A DNA stretch of 64,000 bases from positions 126,847 to 190,846 of the forward strand of contig DKQK01000072.1 in the NCBI GenBank assembly GCA_002471665.1. Direction: 5' to 3'. The DNA comes from Gammaproteobacteria bacterium UBA7310 (GTDB taxonomy: Bacteria > Pseudomonadota > Gammaproteobacteria > Pseudomonadales > Ketobacteraceae). The translations under genes and the position numbers were made by a program. Positions within the stretch are counted from its first letter, which is position 1; the number at the start of each line of letters is the position of its first letter. Positions 1-9,000 of this stretch are shown here, piece after piece. The notes beneath the pieces were generated by a model, which saw nothing but the letters and a program-made list of their open reading frames with translations, did not search any database and was not told the origin of the DNA.

Positions 1-1
1 G

Positions 2-1474
2 CCTGGTGTGAAAGCGGTGGTGGTGATTGATCCGGCGGCAACGGTGGGCTCGCCGGTGCCGGCGGACCCTACCTTCGGCTTTGAAGGCTCGCAATGTCAC
101 AGTGGCGTTGCGGTGATCGCAGAGCATTACTGGCAGGCGAAAACAGCCCTGGATGCATTGCCGGTGACTTGGGCTCCGGGCCTGGGAACCTTCTGGGAGT
201 CGGAGAAGAAAATCCACCAGCGCCAGGATAAGGTATTGCAAAAGTGGGGTGGCGCGGCACTCACCAAGGCCGGTGATGTGAACGGTGTGCAGGCGGCCAC
301 AACGGTTGAAGCCACTTATCGCACGCCGTTTTCTGAGCATGCGGCCATGGAGCCGCTGAACGGCACGGCTCAGTATACCGAGAGCAGCCTGGAGCTTTGG
401 CATCCCACGCAGGACATGCAACAGGCATTCTGGGTGGCGGTGGATGAGTCGGGGCTGGCACCGGAGCACGTGCACTTTCACCAGACCATGGTGGGAGGTG
501 GCTTTGGCCGCCGGGTGATTGGCGATGATGTGCGTACGGTGGTGGCGGTAGCCCGCCAGTACCCCGGAGTGCCGGTAAAGGTCATTTGGTCGCGGGAGGA
601 AACCACGCGCCAGGGATCGTACCGCACCATGCTGGCCGCCCGTTACAAGGCCGGGTTGGACGAGCAGGGGATGCCCCTGTCGCTGCAGAGTGAAACCTGC
701 TTCAGCGGTATGGAGTTAAGCCTGGGTTATACCGACATGGCGTACGCCGCTGCCGGTGCCATCCCCAATGTGCGCATTGCCACCAGCAAACTGCCCTTGC
801 ACATTGCCACCGGTGCCTACCGGGCCCCCTGTTACAACTCCCATGCATTCACTGTGGAAACCTTCATTGATGAGTGTGCGGTTGCCGCGGGGATTGATCC
901 GCTGCAATACCGTCTCAGGCTGTTGGCAAACTGGGATCCGGCCTGGTCGGACTGCCTGAGAATTGCAGCGGAAAAAGCCCACTGGGGTCAAGCATTGCCG
1001 CCGGGGCAAGGCCGCGGAATTGCCATCAGTAACTGGCCGCATTCAGGATCAAAGCAAGCGGGCTCAACCGTGTGTGCGGTGGCGCGGGTTGAGGTGACCC
1101 CCGCAGGCAAGTTGATCGTTCATCAAATCGATTTCACCTTTGATTGCGGGCGGGTTGTCAATCAGGACGCGGTGTTGTCCCAGCTGCAGGGCGGGATTAT
1201 TTTTGGTTTGAACATGGCGTTGAATGAAGGCTTGACGGTTAGTGATGGCGCTATCGTAGAGGCAAATTTTGACAGCCTGCCCCTACTCAAGATGGGCGAC
1301 ATGCCCGAGATCAATATTCACTTTGATGCGCTCTCCGGCCACGACCGGTTTGCGATTATTGGTGAGGCGCCGGTGGGGCCCATCGGCCCTGCCATCGGTA
1401 ATGCCATTTTTCAGGCCACCGGCAAACGGGTGCGTTCAACACCGTTTCGCAAACAGGATTTGAGCTGGTCCTGA
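2..1474 (+). CDS. Molybdopterin-binding subunit of a xanthine dehydrogenase / isoquinoline 1-oxidoreductase-type hydroxylase (3' part)
   Basis: The frame is open at the left edge, so only the last ~490 residues are visible. The loop GGGFGRR near visible residue 165 and the C-terminal stretch with GEAPVGP followed by GPAIGNAIFQATGKR are typical of the molybdenum-cofactor-binding large subunit of this family; the Glu of the GEAPVGP segment corresponds to the active-site base in the family. Such enzymes hydroxylate N-heterocycles or oxidise aldehydes with a 2Fe-2S small-subunit partner, usually encoded next door, here presumably upstream and outside the window. The substrate cannot be told from the sequence. 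The gene stops 455 bases before the next clear gene, so it ends its own transcription unit and is unlikely to be part of the secretion locus that follows. Confidence 0.88.
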   Translation, partial: PGVKAVVVIDPAATVGSPVPADPTFGFEGSQCHSGVAVIAEHYWQAKTALDALPVTWAPGLGTFWESEKKIHQRQDKVLQKWGGAALTKAGDVNGVQAATTVEATYRTPFSEHAAMEPLNGTAQYTESSLELWHPTQDMQQAFWVAVDESGLAPEHVHFHQTMVGGGFGRRVIGDDVRTVVAVARQYPGVPVKVIWSREETTRQGSYRTMLAARYKAGLDEQGMPLSLQSETCFSGMELSLGYTDMAYAAAGAIPNVRIATSKLPLHIATGAYRAPCYNSHAFTVETFIDECAVAAGIDPLQYRLRLLANWDPAWSDCLRIAAEKAHWGQALPPGQGRGIAISNWPHSGSKQAGSTVCAVARVEVTPAGKLIVHQIDFTFDCGRVVNQDAVLSQLQGGIIFGLNMALNEGLTVSDGAIVEANFDSLPLLKMGDMPEINIHFDALSGHDRFAIIGEAPVGPIGPAIGNAIFQATGKRVRSTPFRKQDLSWS

Positions 1475-1668
1475 TACGTGTATCAACGGCAAGCGTATCA
1501 GCATGGCCGCCTGCCGGGTTGCATTTTTATGATGTTTTTTTGATGCTTCTGTTATGGTTGTTTTTTTATTTGCTGTTGGGGATTTTTGCGCGACCTGGTG
1601 AGTCCAATTCATCACAGTAACTCTGACTGCGAAGGTGAATCTACGCCACATGAACGATCAGGTGGCAC

Positions 1669-1683
1669 CAATACGTAGTATTG
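1669..1683. promoter_or_regulatory. 15-bp palindrome, candidate operator
   Basis: CAATAC and GTATTG are perfect inverted arms around GTA. It lies about 250 bases upstream of the VPLPA-CTERM gene in an otherwise unoccupied stretch. Size and symmetry fit a dimeric regulator, but no matching regulator gene is adjacent, so the role is inference only. Confidence 0.25.
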
Positions 1684-1768
1684 ATGAATATTTTATTTCA
1701 ATCAACGTAACAAAAGCGACCTGAAAGCTACTCTGTTCTCTCACGAAAAATTCATGAGGATTTCTCCC

Positions 1769-1915
1769 ATGAATTCAACAATTTTTCATATTTCATCGCC
1801 ATTATTGTGCCCGTCGGTGCAGTGGGGAAGTTGCATTGACACTCATTCCTACTGGGGTGTGCTGGCGCAATACAGCATTCGGCTTGGTAGTTACGAACAA
1901 AAAACTGATTTTTGA
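1769..1915 (+). CDS. Possible small protein or leader peptide (48 residues)
   Basis: An ATG at 1769 preceded by GAGGA (1755-1759 region, about ten bases away) opens a 48-codon frame that closes at 1913-1915, only 14 bases before the start of the VPLPA-CTERM gene. The predicted peptide has two Cys and several aromatic residues, no signal peptide and no recognisable family. It may be a chance frame or an upstream leader that couples translation to the next gene. Support is limited to the ribosome-binding site and the position. Confidence 0.2.
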   Translation: MNSTIFHISSPLLCPSVQWGSCIDTHSYWGVLAQYSIRLGSYEQKTDF

Positions 1916-1929
1916 CCGAGGATGTGAAT

Positions 1930-2727
1930 ATGAAATTGAAAGCTATTGCAGCTTCCGTTGCGTTGGCTGCCGTGTCTGCTACTGCAAACGCTGCCTGGGA
2001 AAACGGTGGTGGAGTGTCTTCTCCTAATGGGGAGTTGATGTTGACTATCTGGAATAATGCTACAGAAACCTCCATGTCTATGGATCTTGGAGTATCCACC
2101 GTGGATGCCACCAGCCTGGCCATCGGTACTACCTTTGCACTGGACCAAGGTGGTCTGGATCACATCAGCGCGGCTACTGCCGGTGCTGGCGATCTGTATT
2201 TCAACCTAGTAGGTTCAAACGCCGATCAGGCCAATATCGTTAACAATCCTGAGAGCTATTCTCTGTATGCCACCCAGGTGGCTCAGCCTACTCCCACATT
2301 TACCTTCGCTACCATGGGTGGTGGGATGTTGGGTCGTGTGTCCAACTACGGTCTACAGTTGCTCAACTACGGTTCTCAGTCAGCCACTTCCACTGAAGAA
2401 GATCCTACCATCCTGATGTCAGGTGGAACTCAGTACTCTGGTTTCAATGGCTACTGGGGTACTACCATGGGCGGTATGACCAACCAGGGCGTAGGGGTAA
2501 TAGACTCCGCTGCCGTGGTCGGTGATTCACTGTATGCCTACAGCTTCCAGTTGTCCGATATCGCGCAGCAGGATTTCACACCTTATGCGGTTCAATCTGC
2601 CGGTTACTGGGTTGTGGATCTTGAAAGCTCCACGCTGTCCTACGTGCCGGTTCCGGCCGCAGTATGGCTCTTCGCTTCCGGCGTACTGGGTCTGGCGGGT
2701 GTAGCTCGCCGCCGTCGTCAAGCCTGA
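1930..2727 (+). CDS. Secreted VPLPA-CTERM (PEP-CTERM-like) protein
   Basis: A 265-residue exported protein. The start at 1930 is chosen over a TTG six codons upstream because it follows GAGG and begins directly with a signal peptide (MKLKAIAASVAL, cleavage after ANA). The middle is Gly/Thr/Ser/Asn-rich and low in charge, without a known domain. The C-terminus has the tripartite sorting signal of exosortase substrates: the motif VPVPAAVWLF, a hydrophobic helix, then an RRRR cluster, which is the VPLPA-CTERM variant. Known biology: such proteins are cut and re-anchored or released by an exosortase. The matching enzyme type, exosortase D, is encoded 40 kb to the right in this window. A weak 5-bp hairpin (2758-2771) follows the gene. 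Confidence 0.85.
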   Translation: MKLKAIAASVALAAVSATANAAWENGGGVSSPNGELMLTIWNNATETSMSMDLGVSTVDATSLAIGTTFALDQGGLDHISAATAGAGDLYFNLVGSNADQANIVNNPESYSLYATQVAQPTPTFTFATMGGGMLGRVSNYGLQLLNYGSQSATSTEEDPTILMSGGTQYSGFNGYWGTTMGGMTNQGVGVIDSAAVVGDSLYAYSFQLSDIAQQDFTPYAVQSAGYWVVDLESSTLSYVPVPAAVWLFASGVLGLAGVARRRRQA

Positions 2728-2818
2728 TTCCCATCAGTTAATCCTGTGAGCGGGAGTCAGCCTTCCGGCTGGTTCCCCGGCACAGTAATACTCCCAATTC
2801 GACCAAGAGGTTAACATC

Positions 2819-4339
2819 ATGAAATTGAACAAACTGGCGGTTGCAGTAGCAGCCACTGTGGCGTCTCACGCTTACGCGTTGAGCCCAACCACCACACCTG
2901 ATGCAGTATTCCAGTTGTCAGGTGCCACTGCGGCTGACGTCCAGGTACAAACCTACTACTCCACACTGTGTGATATTTCCACTCAGGATAACTATGAATT
3001 TGATGGCTCCGGTACCGATGCAAGTGCCGTATTCTGCACCGTGCCAGCGTCAGCGGGTGTGTTTGCAACTGACCGCAATGTGCTGTTCCACAAGCAGAGC
3101 GGTGGTTCTATTGATGGTGTAGCACCCGTTTTCAACGTGACTCCGGTTGAAGCGGTGGATCTGAGCACCTGCACCCAGATATCTGCCAACACCGGAACCG
3201 TTGCTGGCGAATATACCTGCACCGGGACTGTACCCGCAGCGGCGATGGTTGGTATTTCTGATGTTGAACCTGAACTGTTCACCATTAGTGATAACAACGA
3301 AGCCGGTGTACAGATTAACCTGAACGCTCCCCGTAAGGTGAACACTGTGAACGCGCAAACATTTGGTGTGGTAGCATCCCCCGGTTTGCGTGACGCGTTG
3401 CAGGCGGCTCAGGGGCTGTCGGTGGGTTCTGACGAAGTCCAGGATATGCCGTCCATGTCTTCTGATCTGATTGCCAACCTGTTCTCCGGTAAAGTGGCGA
3501 ACTGGTCGCAGCTGCGTGATGCGGCAGGCCTGGGCATTGATGCCAGTGCCGGTCTCAGCAATGGTGCTGTGAATATTTGTGTGCGCACACCTGGTTCCGG
3601 TACCCAGGCCCAGTTCAACGCTTATTATCTGGGTAATCCCTGTAACTACCGTGGCGCGGGCGATTACGGCTATGTGGGTTTCTCCACTGCTGTTGACAGT
3701 GACGGCGTAGAAAACAATTCGTCTGTTCCCCTGATCGGTGGTTTGTTCCCGGCTCCAGGTCCTCATATCCACAAAAACGAAGGTTCTTCCGATATGGGTA
3801 AATGTGTGACCAACGTTTCTGCAGACGGACGTTGGGCGTTGGGTGTGCAGTCGCTGGAAAAAGTGGACGAAGGTCGTACTGACCGTAACAACTTCAAGTA
3901 CCTGGCAATCGACGGTGTCGCTCCTACTTTGGAAAACGTGCAGGCCGGCCTGTATCAGAACTGGGCTTCCATGACCATTCAATGGCGTACTGATGTTGTG
4001 ACGCCGGGCTCCGACGCTGAAGCACTGGCAGAAAAATTTGTTGAGATCGCTCGCAATATTGATGACGTGAAAGACTTTAACCTGGGTCTGCAGACTGATG
4101 ATGGCAGCACCAACAATGATAACCGTCCTGTGGGTGGCTTCAATACTCCGGAGATTCTGGTTACCGGCGGTGCCGGACCGGTAAACGTGGGCAGCCTGGT
4201 GTTTGCCGACAGCACCAACGTTCCTTCTTTCCCGTTTGATGCTTCAAATCCGGTGATGCCGTTTAATAAAGGGCTGACAGGCCAGAGTTCTTGTGCCGTT
4301 CCAACCCTGGGTTCTACCGGTATTGATGTGAGTCAGTAA
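2819..4339 (+). CDS. Secreted protein with a PstS-like substrate-binding fold
   Basis: 506 residues with a signal peptide (cleavage after SHAYA) and a good ribosome-binding site (AAGAGG, nine bases before ATG). The N-terminal segment FQLSGATAADVQVQTY and the middle block LFSGKVANWSQL followed by CVRTPGSGTQAQF resemble the hinge and ligand-contact regions of periplasmic phosphate-binding-protein-like (PstS) folds. Several Cys pairs suggest disulfides. No transporter genes accompany it, so it is not obviously part of an ABC importer; an extracellular or surface binding role is more likely. It lies between a VPLPA-CTERM gene and the two-partner secretion genes and ends at a strong terminator, so it is transcribed separately from tpsB. 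Confidence 0.6.
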   Translation: MKLNKLAVAVAATVASHAYALSPTTTPDAVFQLSGATAADVQVQTYYSTLCDISTQDNYEFDGSGTDASAVFCTVPASAGVFATDRNVLFHKQSGGSIDGVAPVFNVTPVEAVDLSTCTQISANTGTVAGEYTCTGTVPAAAMVGISDVEPELFTISDNNEAGVQINLNAPRKVNTVNAQTFGVVASPGLRDALQAAQGLSVGSDEVQDMPSMSSDLIANLFSGKVANWSQLRDAAGLGIDASAGLSNGAVNICVRTPGSGTQAQFNAYYLGNPCNYRGAGDYGYVGFSTAVDSDGVENNSSVPLIGGLFPAPGPHIHKNEGSSDMGKCVTNVSADGRWALGVQSLEKVDEGRTDRNNFKYLAIDGVAPTLENVQAGLYQNWASMTIQWRTDVVTPGSDAEALAEKFVEIARNIDDVKDFNLGLQTDDGSTNNDNRPVGGFNTPEILVTGGAGPVNVGSLVFADSTNVPSFPFDASNPVMPFNKGLTGQSSCAVPTLGSTGIDVSQ

Positions 4340-4382
4340 TACGGATTAAAGCACAGTAAAAATCCAGTAGTACAACGCCAAG

Positions 4383-4408
4383 ACAGGAGTACCTTAGGGT
4401 GCTCCTGT
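4383..4408 (+). terminator. Rho-independent terminator after the PstS-like gene
   Basis: Arms 4383-4393 and 4398-4408 pair over 11 bp with one G-T wobble around a TTAG loop, and are followed by a T-rich run (TCTTGCGTTTTC). It isolates the PstS-like gene from the TpsB gene. Confidence 0.7.
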
Positions 4409-4474
4409 TCTTGCGTTTTCTAACGGTAGAGATAGAAAGCAGATTAGTGAGAGCACTGGACAGTAGTGGGTTTT

Positions 4475-6025
4475 ATGGTGAAGGGGATAATGCGGTTTTG
4501 GGCGGTTTGCGTGGTGGTTGTTTCGACTTCCGTTACAGCAGCCGTGCAGTATCTGGATATTTGGGAATACCGTGTACAAGGTAACTCATTGTTGGCTGAT
4601 GAGCTGATTCAACGGGAGCTCGCTCCGTATCTGGGGGCGGCCAGAACACTTGAGGATGTGGAGCGGGCAGCCAAGGTATTGCAGGAATTGTATAAACGGG
4701 CGGGATATCCGGCGGTGTTTGTGGAAATACCGCCACAAACGGTGGTGCAGGGGGTGTTTCGCCTGCAGGTAGTGGAAACCCGGTTACGGCGGCTGCGAGT
4801 GTCGGGGGCCGAATATTTCCTGCCGAGTATGATCCGGCAGGCATTGCCTTCATTGCAAACCGGCAATGCCTTGAATCTGCGAGATCTGCAGGAAGATATT
4901 CAATATGCCAATGCCCTGAACCCGAATTTGAAACTGCTGCCAATGCTGAAACAGGGCCCCACTGCAAAGACCATTGAGGTTGATCTGGAAGTGGATGATC
5001 AGCTGCCCTTGTCGGGTGCGCTAGAGCTGAACGATTACAACTCGGCCAACACAACGGATGCTCGCCTGATTGGTGAGATCCAGTACAGCAATCTATGGCA
5101 GAAGCTGCATGATCTGTCTTTTCAGATACAGGTTTCTCCTGAAGACACCGACGAAGTCCAGGTGCTGGCCGGTACCTATGTGTTACCCGTTGGTTTCAAG
5201 GGCAACAAGGTGGCGCTCTACGCAGTGCTGTCGGATTCCGATGTGGCAACGGTTGGCAACACACGGGTAGTGGGTGATGGTTTCATTCTAGGCGGTCGTT
5301 ATATCCACCCTTTTCAGCGTCGGGATACGGGCATCAGTACACTGATATTCGGTTTTGACTATAAGGACTTTGACGAAGCAATCAGCGTGGCCGGTACAGA
5401 CGATTTGACCACGCCCATTGACTATATGGTGTTAACCAGCCAGTACAGCTCGTTCAATCGCTCCGAACAGTGGGCCGATAATCTGGGGCTGGCGCTGAAA
5501 TTCGGGGTGCGGGAATTGTTTAATGAGAACGAAGAGTTCAATAACAAGCGTTCCAGGGGAGAACCCAATTTCACCGTTTTGAAACTGGACTATGAACTTA
5601 ATTATTTTCTGGGGGAGGGTTGGTCGGCGCTGGGAGCTCTGAGTGCACAGTGGAGTTCGACGCCATTGGTGAGTAACGAACAGATGTCGGCTGGCGGTGT
5701 GGATACCGTCCGTGGTTACTATGAATCACAGGTGTCTGCCGATATGGGAGCGCGCCTGGGTTTTGAAATAAGCACCCCCAGTTATGCGGGCAAGTTGGGC
5801 GAATTATGGGCTTTGACTTTTTTGGAGGGTGCCTATTTGGAAAATACCGATACAGGCATTGAAGAGGAAAGTGAATTCAGGTTGGCCTCGTTCGGAATCG
5901 GGGTGCGGGCTCAGTTAAAAAAGCAATGGTTTGTAAATCTGGACGCTGGTTATCCCCTGAAGGACATTGATGAGGTTAAGCAGGGTGATGTTCGGGTCAA
6001 TGCTAAGTTACGTTACGAATTCTAG
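4475..6025 (+). CDS. TpsB-type outer-membrane transporter (ShlB/FhaC/HecB family)
   Basis: 516 residues. The ATG at 4475 gives a signal peptide ending at TSVTAA; an ATG five codons later, just behind AAGGGG, is an alternative. After the signal comes a POTRA region (about residues 30-170, including GYPAVFVEIPPQTVVQG and FRLQVVETRLRRLRV), then a barrel with the family feature LNDYNSANT and a repeated alternating hydrophobic pattern to a terminal aromatic residue (LRYEF-end), the standard signature for outer-membrane insertion. Known role: TpsB proteins bind the TPS domain of a partner and move it across the outer membrane. The next gene, only 24 bases downstream, encodes such a partner, so the pair is a two-partner secretion system. 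A VRGY motif (loop L6, DTVRGYYE) is visible near residue 410. Confidence 0.9.
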   Translation: MVKGIMRFWAVCVVVVSTSVTAAVQYLDIWEYRVQGNSLLADELIQRELAPYLGAARTLEDVERAAKVLQELYKRAGYPAVFVEIPPQTVVQGVFRLQVVETRLRRLRVSGAEYFLPSMIRQALPSLQTGNALNLRDLQEDIQYANALNPNLKLLPMLKQGPTAKTIEVDLEVDDQLPLSGALELNDYNSANTTDARLIGEIQYSNLWQKLHDLSFQIQVSPEDTDEVQVLAGTYVLPVGFKGNKVALYAVLSDSDVATVGNTRVVGDGFILGGRYIHPFQRRDTGISTLIFGFDYKDFDEAISVAGTDDLTTPIDYMVLTSQYSSFNRSEQWADNLGLALKFGVRELFNENEEFNNKRSRGEPNFTVLKLDYELNYFLGEGWSALGALSAQWSSTPLVSNEQMSAGGVDTVRGYYESQVSADMGARLGFEISTPSYAGKLGELWALTFLEGAYLENTDTGIEEESEFRLASFGIGVRAQLKKQWFVNLDAGYPLKDIDEVKQGDVRVNAKLRYEF

Positions 6026-6049
6026 GCAGTTTTGCTGCAGGTTATGATT

Positions 6050-9000
6050 ATGTTAAAGCGATTTCTTGTACTGTATTTGGTGATTTATCTGAGTTGGCCG
6101 ATCAGTTCCCTGTATGCCCGTACCTTACCGGCGCAGATGCAGCAGGCAGTGATCAGCCGTCACATCAAAGTGCCGGCTCCGGCTGCCAATGCGTTGCCCG
6201 GAACAGCCAGTGGAGATTTTGTTCGTGCCGGTGCAGCGTCCCTGACACAACAAGACAATACGCTGGTGATCGACCAGGAGACGGCTAAGGTACTGCTGGA
6301 GTGGGCTACGTTTGATATTGGATCAGGCAGCACGGTGAAGTTCAATCAGAATCCCGAAGATGTGGCCGTCAACGTAATTCAAGATGCCAGGCCCAGCCGC
6401 ATATTTGGCAAACTGGTAGCGGATGGTCAGATCTATTTGTTGAACCAGAATGGCGTTATCTTTGGGGAAGGGTCCCAGGTGAATGTACGTGGGATGATCG
6501 CCGCTGCGGCAAAACTCAATGGTTACGATGACCTGGCCTCAATCAGTGAGGATCAAAAGCTAACGTTCCTGCAGAACTCGCTACTGGACGTGATTGGTGA
6601 TGGTAAAGCGCTATTGGTTGTAGACGACGAGGCCATCCGCGAACTCGGTGAAGAAAATCTGCCGCGTATTATCGTGGAAAAAGGTGCGGCCATACACTCC
6701 AATGATGCACCAGTGGTGTTGGCGGGGCCGGAAGTGGAGAATTACGGGGATATTCTGGCTTCCAATTCACAGGTGGTGTTGGCAGGTGGCCGCAAAGACT
6801 TTTATCTGGCGGTGAGCGATAACGATTATGATTTGCGGGGCTATCTGGTTGAAGTCAACTCCGGTTCAGGCAGTGAGCGGGGTAAGGTGACGAACGCCGG
6901 CAGCATCGTTGCCACGCTGGGTAACGTAACCCTGGTTGGCAGCGAGATCATTCAGGCCGGTGAGATCAAGGCGACTTCGGCAGTGGATGTAAACGGTAGT
7001 ATCCATATTATGGCCCGTGATCAGGCTAAAGAGGTAGGCGATTTTCAGACTCTGGCCCGCAACTCAGCTTACTGGAGTGCCGCCAATTTTGATGTGGCTC
7101 GGGAGTCTACCAACCTTAAACCCGATGGTGTGACCAGTAGTGCAGGACTGGTTCCCGATCCTCCGGCGGATCAACAAACCAATCAACGTCCTTCCACCGG
7201 TAAAGCCTTTATCGGGCGGGAAGGTGGCAGTGTCACCTTTGCGCCGGGTAGCGTTACGCAGGTTGCGGTTCAGGATCTGGATCACGGTAAACTGACGCCG
7301 TTGTTGGTGGATCATGGTGTCGACCCGGTGGCTTTTTACAAACAGTCTGAGGCGCAGCAGATCGCTCAGATAAAGAAATTGGAAAGCGATGCGGAGCGTC
7401 AGTTCCGTCTTTCAGACCACGTTAAGTATGCGACCAATCAATCTCTGCAACGTGATTCCCGCCTTCACGTGGCGGGTAAAAGCATTGATCTGCAAGAGAA
7501 CAGTGTTCTGCGTGCCAAAGGTGCAAAAATTACGGAAGTAAGCGGAACCGGTGCATGGGTGAATGAGGGTGCTGCCATCAGTCTGGTTGCCAAAGAGGAT
7601 CCGCTGCCGGGCAACGATGTGCGGGAAGCAAACTCAGAGGCCAGTATTACCATTGGTAAAAACGCATTGATCGACGCCTCCGGTACTACTAATACGGTAT
7701 TGGAGGCGGAACGCAATGTGGTCAGCATGTTTGTTACCTCCAGTGAAGTGAAAGACAACGCGGTTCAGAAAGGGGGCGAGCTGCTGCGCAAGACGGTTGC
7801 CGTTGATATCCGCAAGGGTACGCAGCTGTTTGACTGGCGCTCGGCACTGGATACCGTACAGAAGACTGCCAGTGAACGCTCAGCGCAGGGTGGGCGCGTG
7901 GTGGTGTCCTCTACCGGCTCTGTTAACTTGGACCAGGGGGCAACGGTGGATGTCTCCGGTGGCAAGGTGACCTACCAGGAAGGCATTGCTGAGACATCCA
8001 AAGTCATTGCCAATGGGCGCCTGATGGATATTAGTGAAGCACCGGCCAACGCAACCATCGATGACGTGATTGACCTGCAAAGGTCTTCGGTGATGGATAG
8101 CAAATGGGGGGAGCGGGATTCCCATCATGCCGGCACAGTGCTGATGTCTTCCCTGAATTACTATCCAACCTATGAAGAGGGGCACGACGGGGGTTCCATT
8201 GATATCGTGGCCAACCGGCAGAGCATTGCAGACGGCATCAATCTGCGGGCGGCGCCCTATATAGGTCTGTATCAGAGGGATGACTTGGGGGCGACCGGCG
8301 GATCAGTGCACATTGATGTCGCCGGGTTGAGCGGTACCCAGAACATCTATATTCAGGACGGTATGGCGCTGATTGAAGATGATATGGAAGCGCTTTATCT
8401 CAGTGCCGATATCATAGAAAGCAGTGGCGCAGACAGCTTCAGGATTTCCGGTACGCAGTCTATTGTTCTGGAACCCGGTGTGCAGCTGGCATTGGGGCGG
8501 AATCAGGGGCTGGAGCTGGGTGCCGGTTACATTCAAATGTTGGGCGATGTGCGCAGTCTGGGAGGGGATGTTGTACTTGATGCGGCAGACTGGGTGGATG
8601 TGGCGGGCACCATCGATGTCAGCGGAAATTGGGTTAACCGGCGTCTGGATCAGGTGGAATCAAGCTCCCTGGTATCTGTGCTGGATGCCGGAACCATTGA
8701 TTTTGCCGCAGGAAAAAGCCTGGTTATAGAGGATGAAGCCCGGTTAAGAGCCAACGCTGGCGCCCGATTGAGTGCTGATGGCAAGCTACAGATAGGACAC
8801 GCGGGTGAGGTTGCACTGAGATTGACCGATGATGGTCGCCCCGGTGCCAGTAACGCCCCGGATCGACCGGCATTGGACATGCGGGGAAGGGTTGAGGCAC
8901 TGGATAACCGGCAGGGTGGACAATTTTCGCTGGTGGCCTCGGACATTCGCATTGGGGGTGATGATCCTACCCGTCTATTGGATAGTGGTGGTGCAAACCC

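Larger units (their letters stand above)
1475..1929. other. Intergenic region with a short palindrome and one small open frame
   Basis: This 455-base stretch separates the hydroxylase gene from the VPLPA-CTERM gene. A 7-bp inverted repeat (CTGATAC at 1471-1477, GTATCAG at 1495-1501) lies at the end of the upstream gene but lacks a T-tract. A 15-bp perfect palindrome CAATAC-GTA-GTATTG sits at 1669-1683 and could be an operator. A small frame (1769-1915) is listed separately. I found no RNA gene or riboswitch fold. Promoter boxes could not be assigned with confidence. Confidence 0.5.

Noticed and set aside
1836..1841. TTGACA box upstream of the VPLPA-CTERM gene
   Set aside because: No -10 hexamer lies at 16-18 bases; the next AT-rich candidate is 26 bases away.
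3050..3982. A long open frame (310 codons) antisense to the PstS-like gene
   Set aside because: The plus-strand gene has a signal peptide, ribosome-binding site and fold-level motifs. The antisense frame has none and arises from codon bias.
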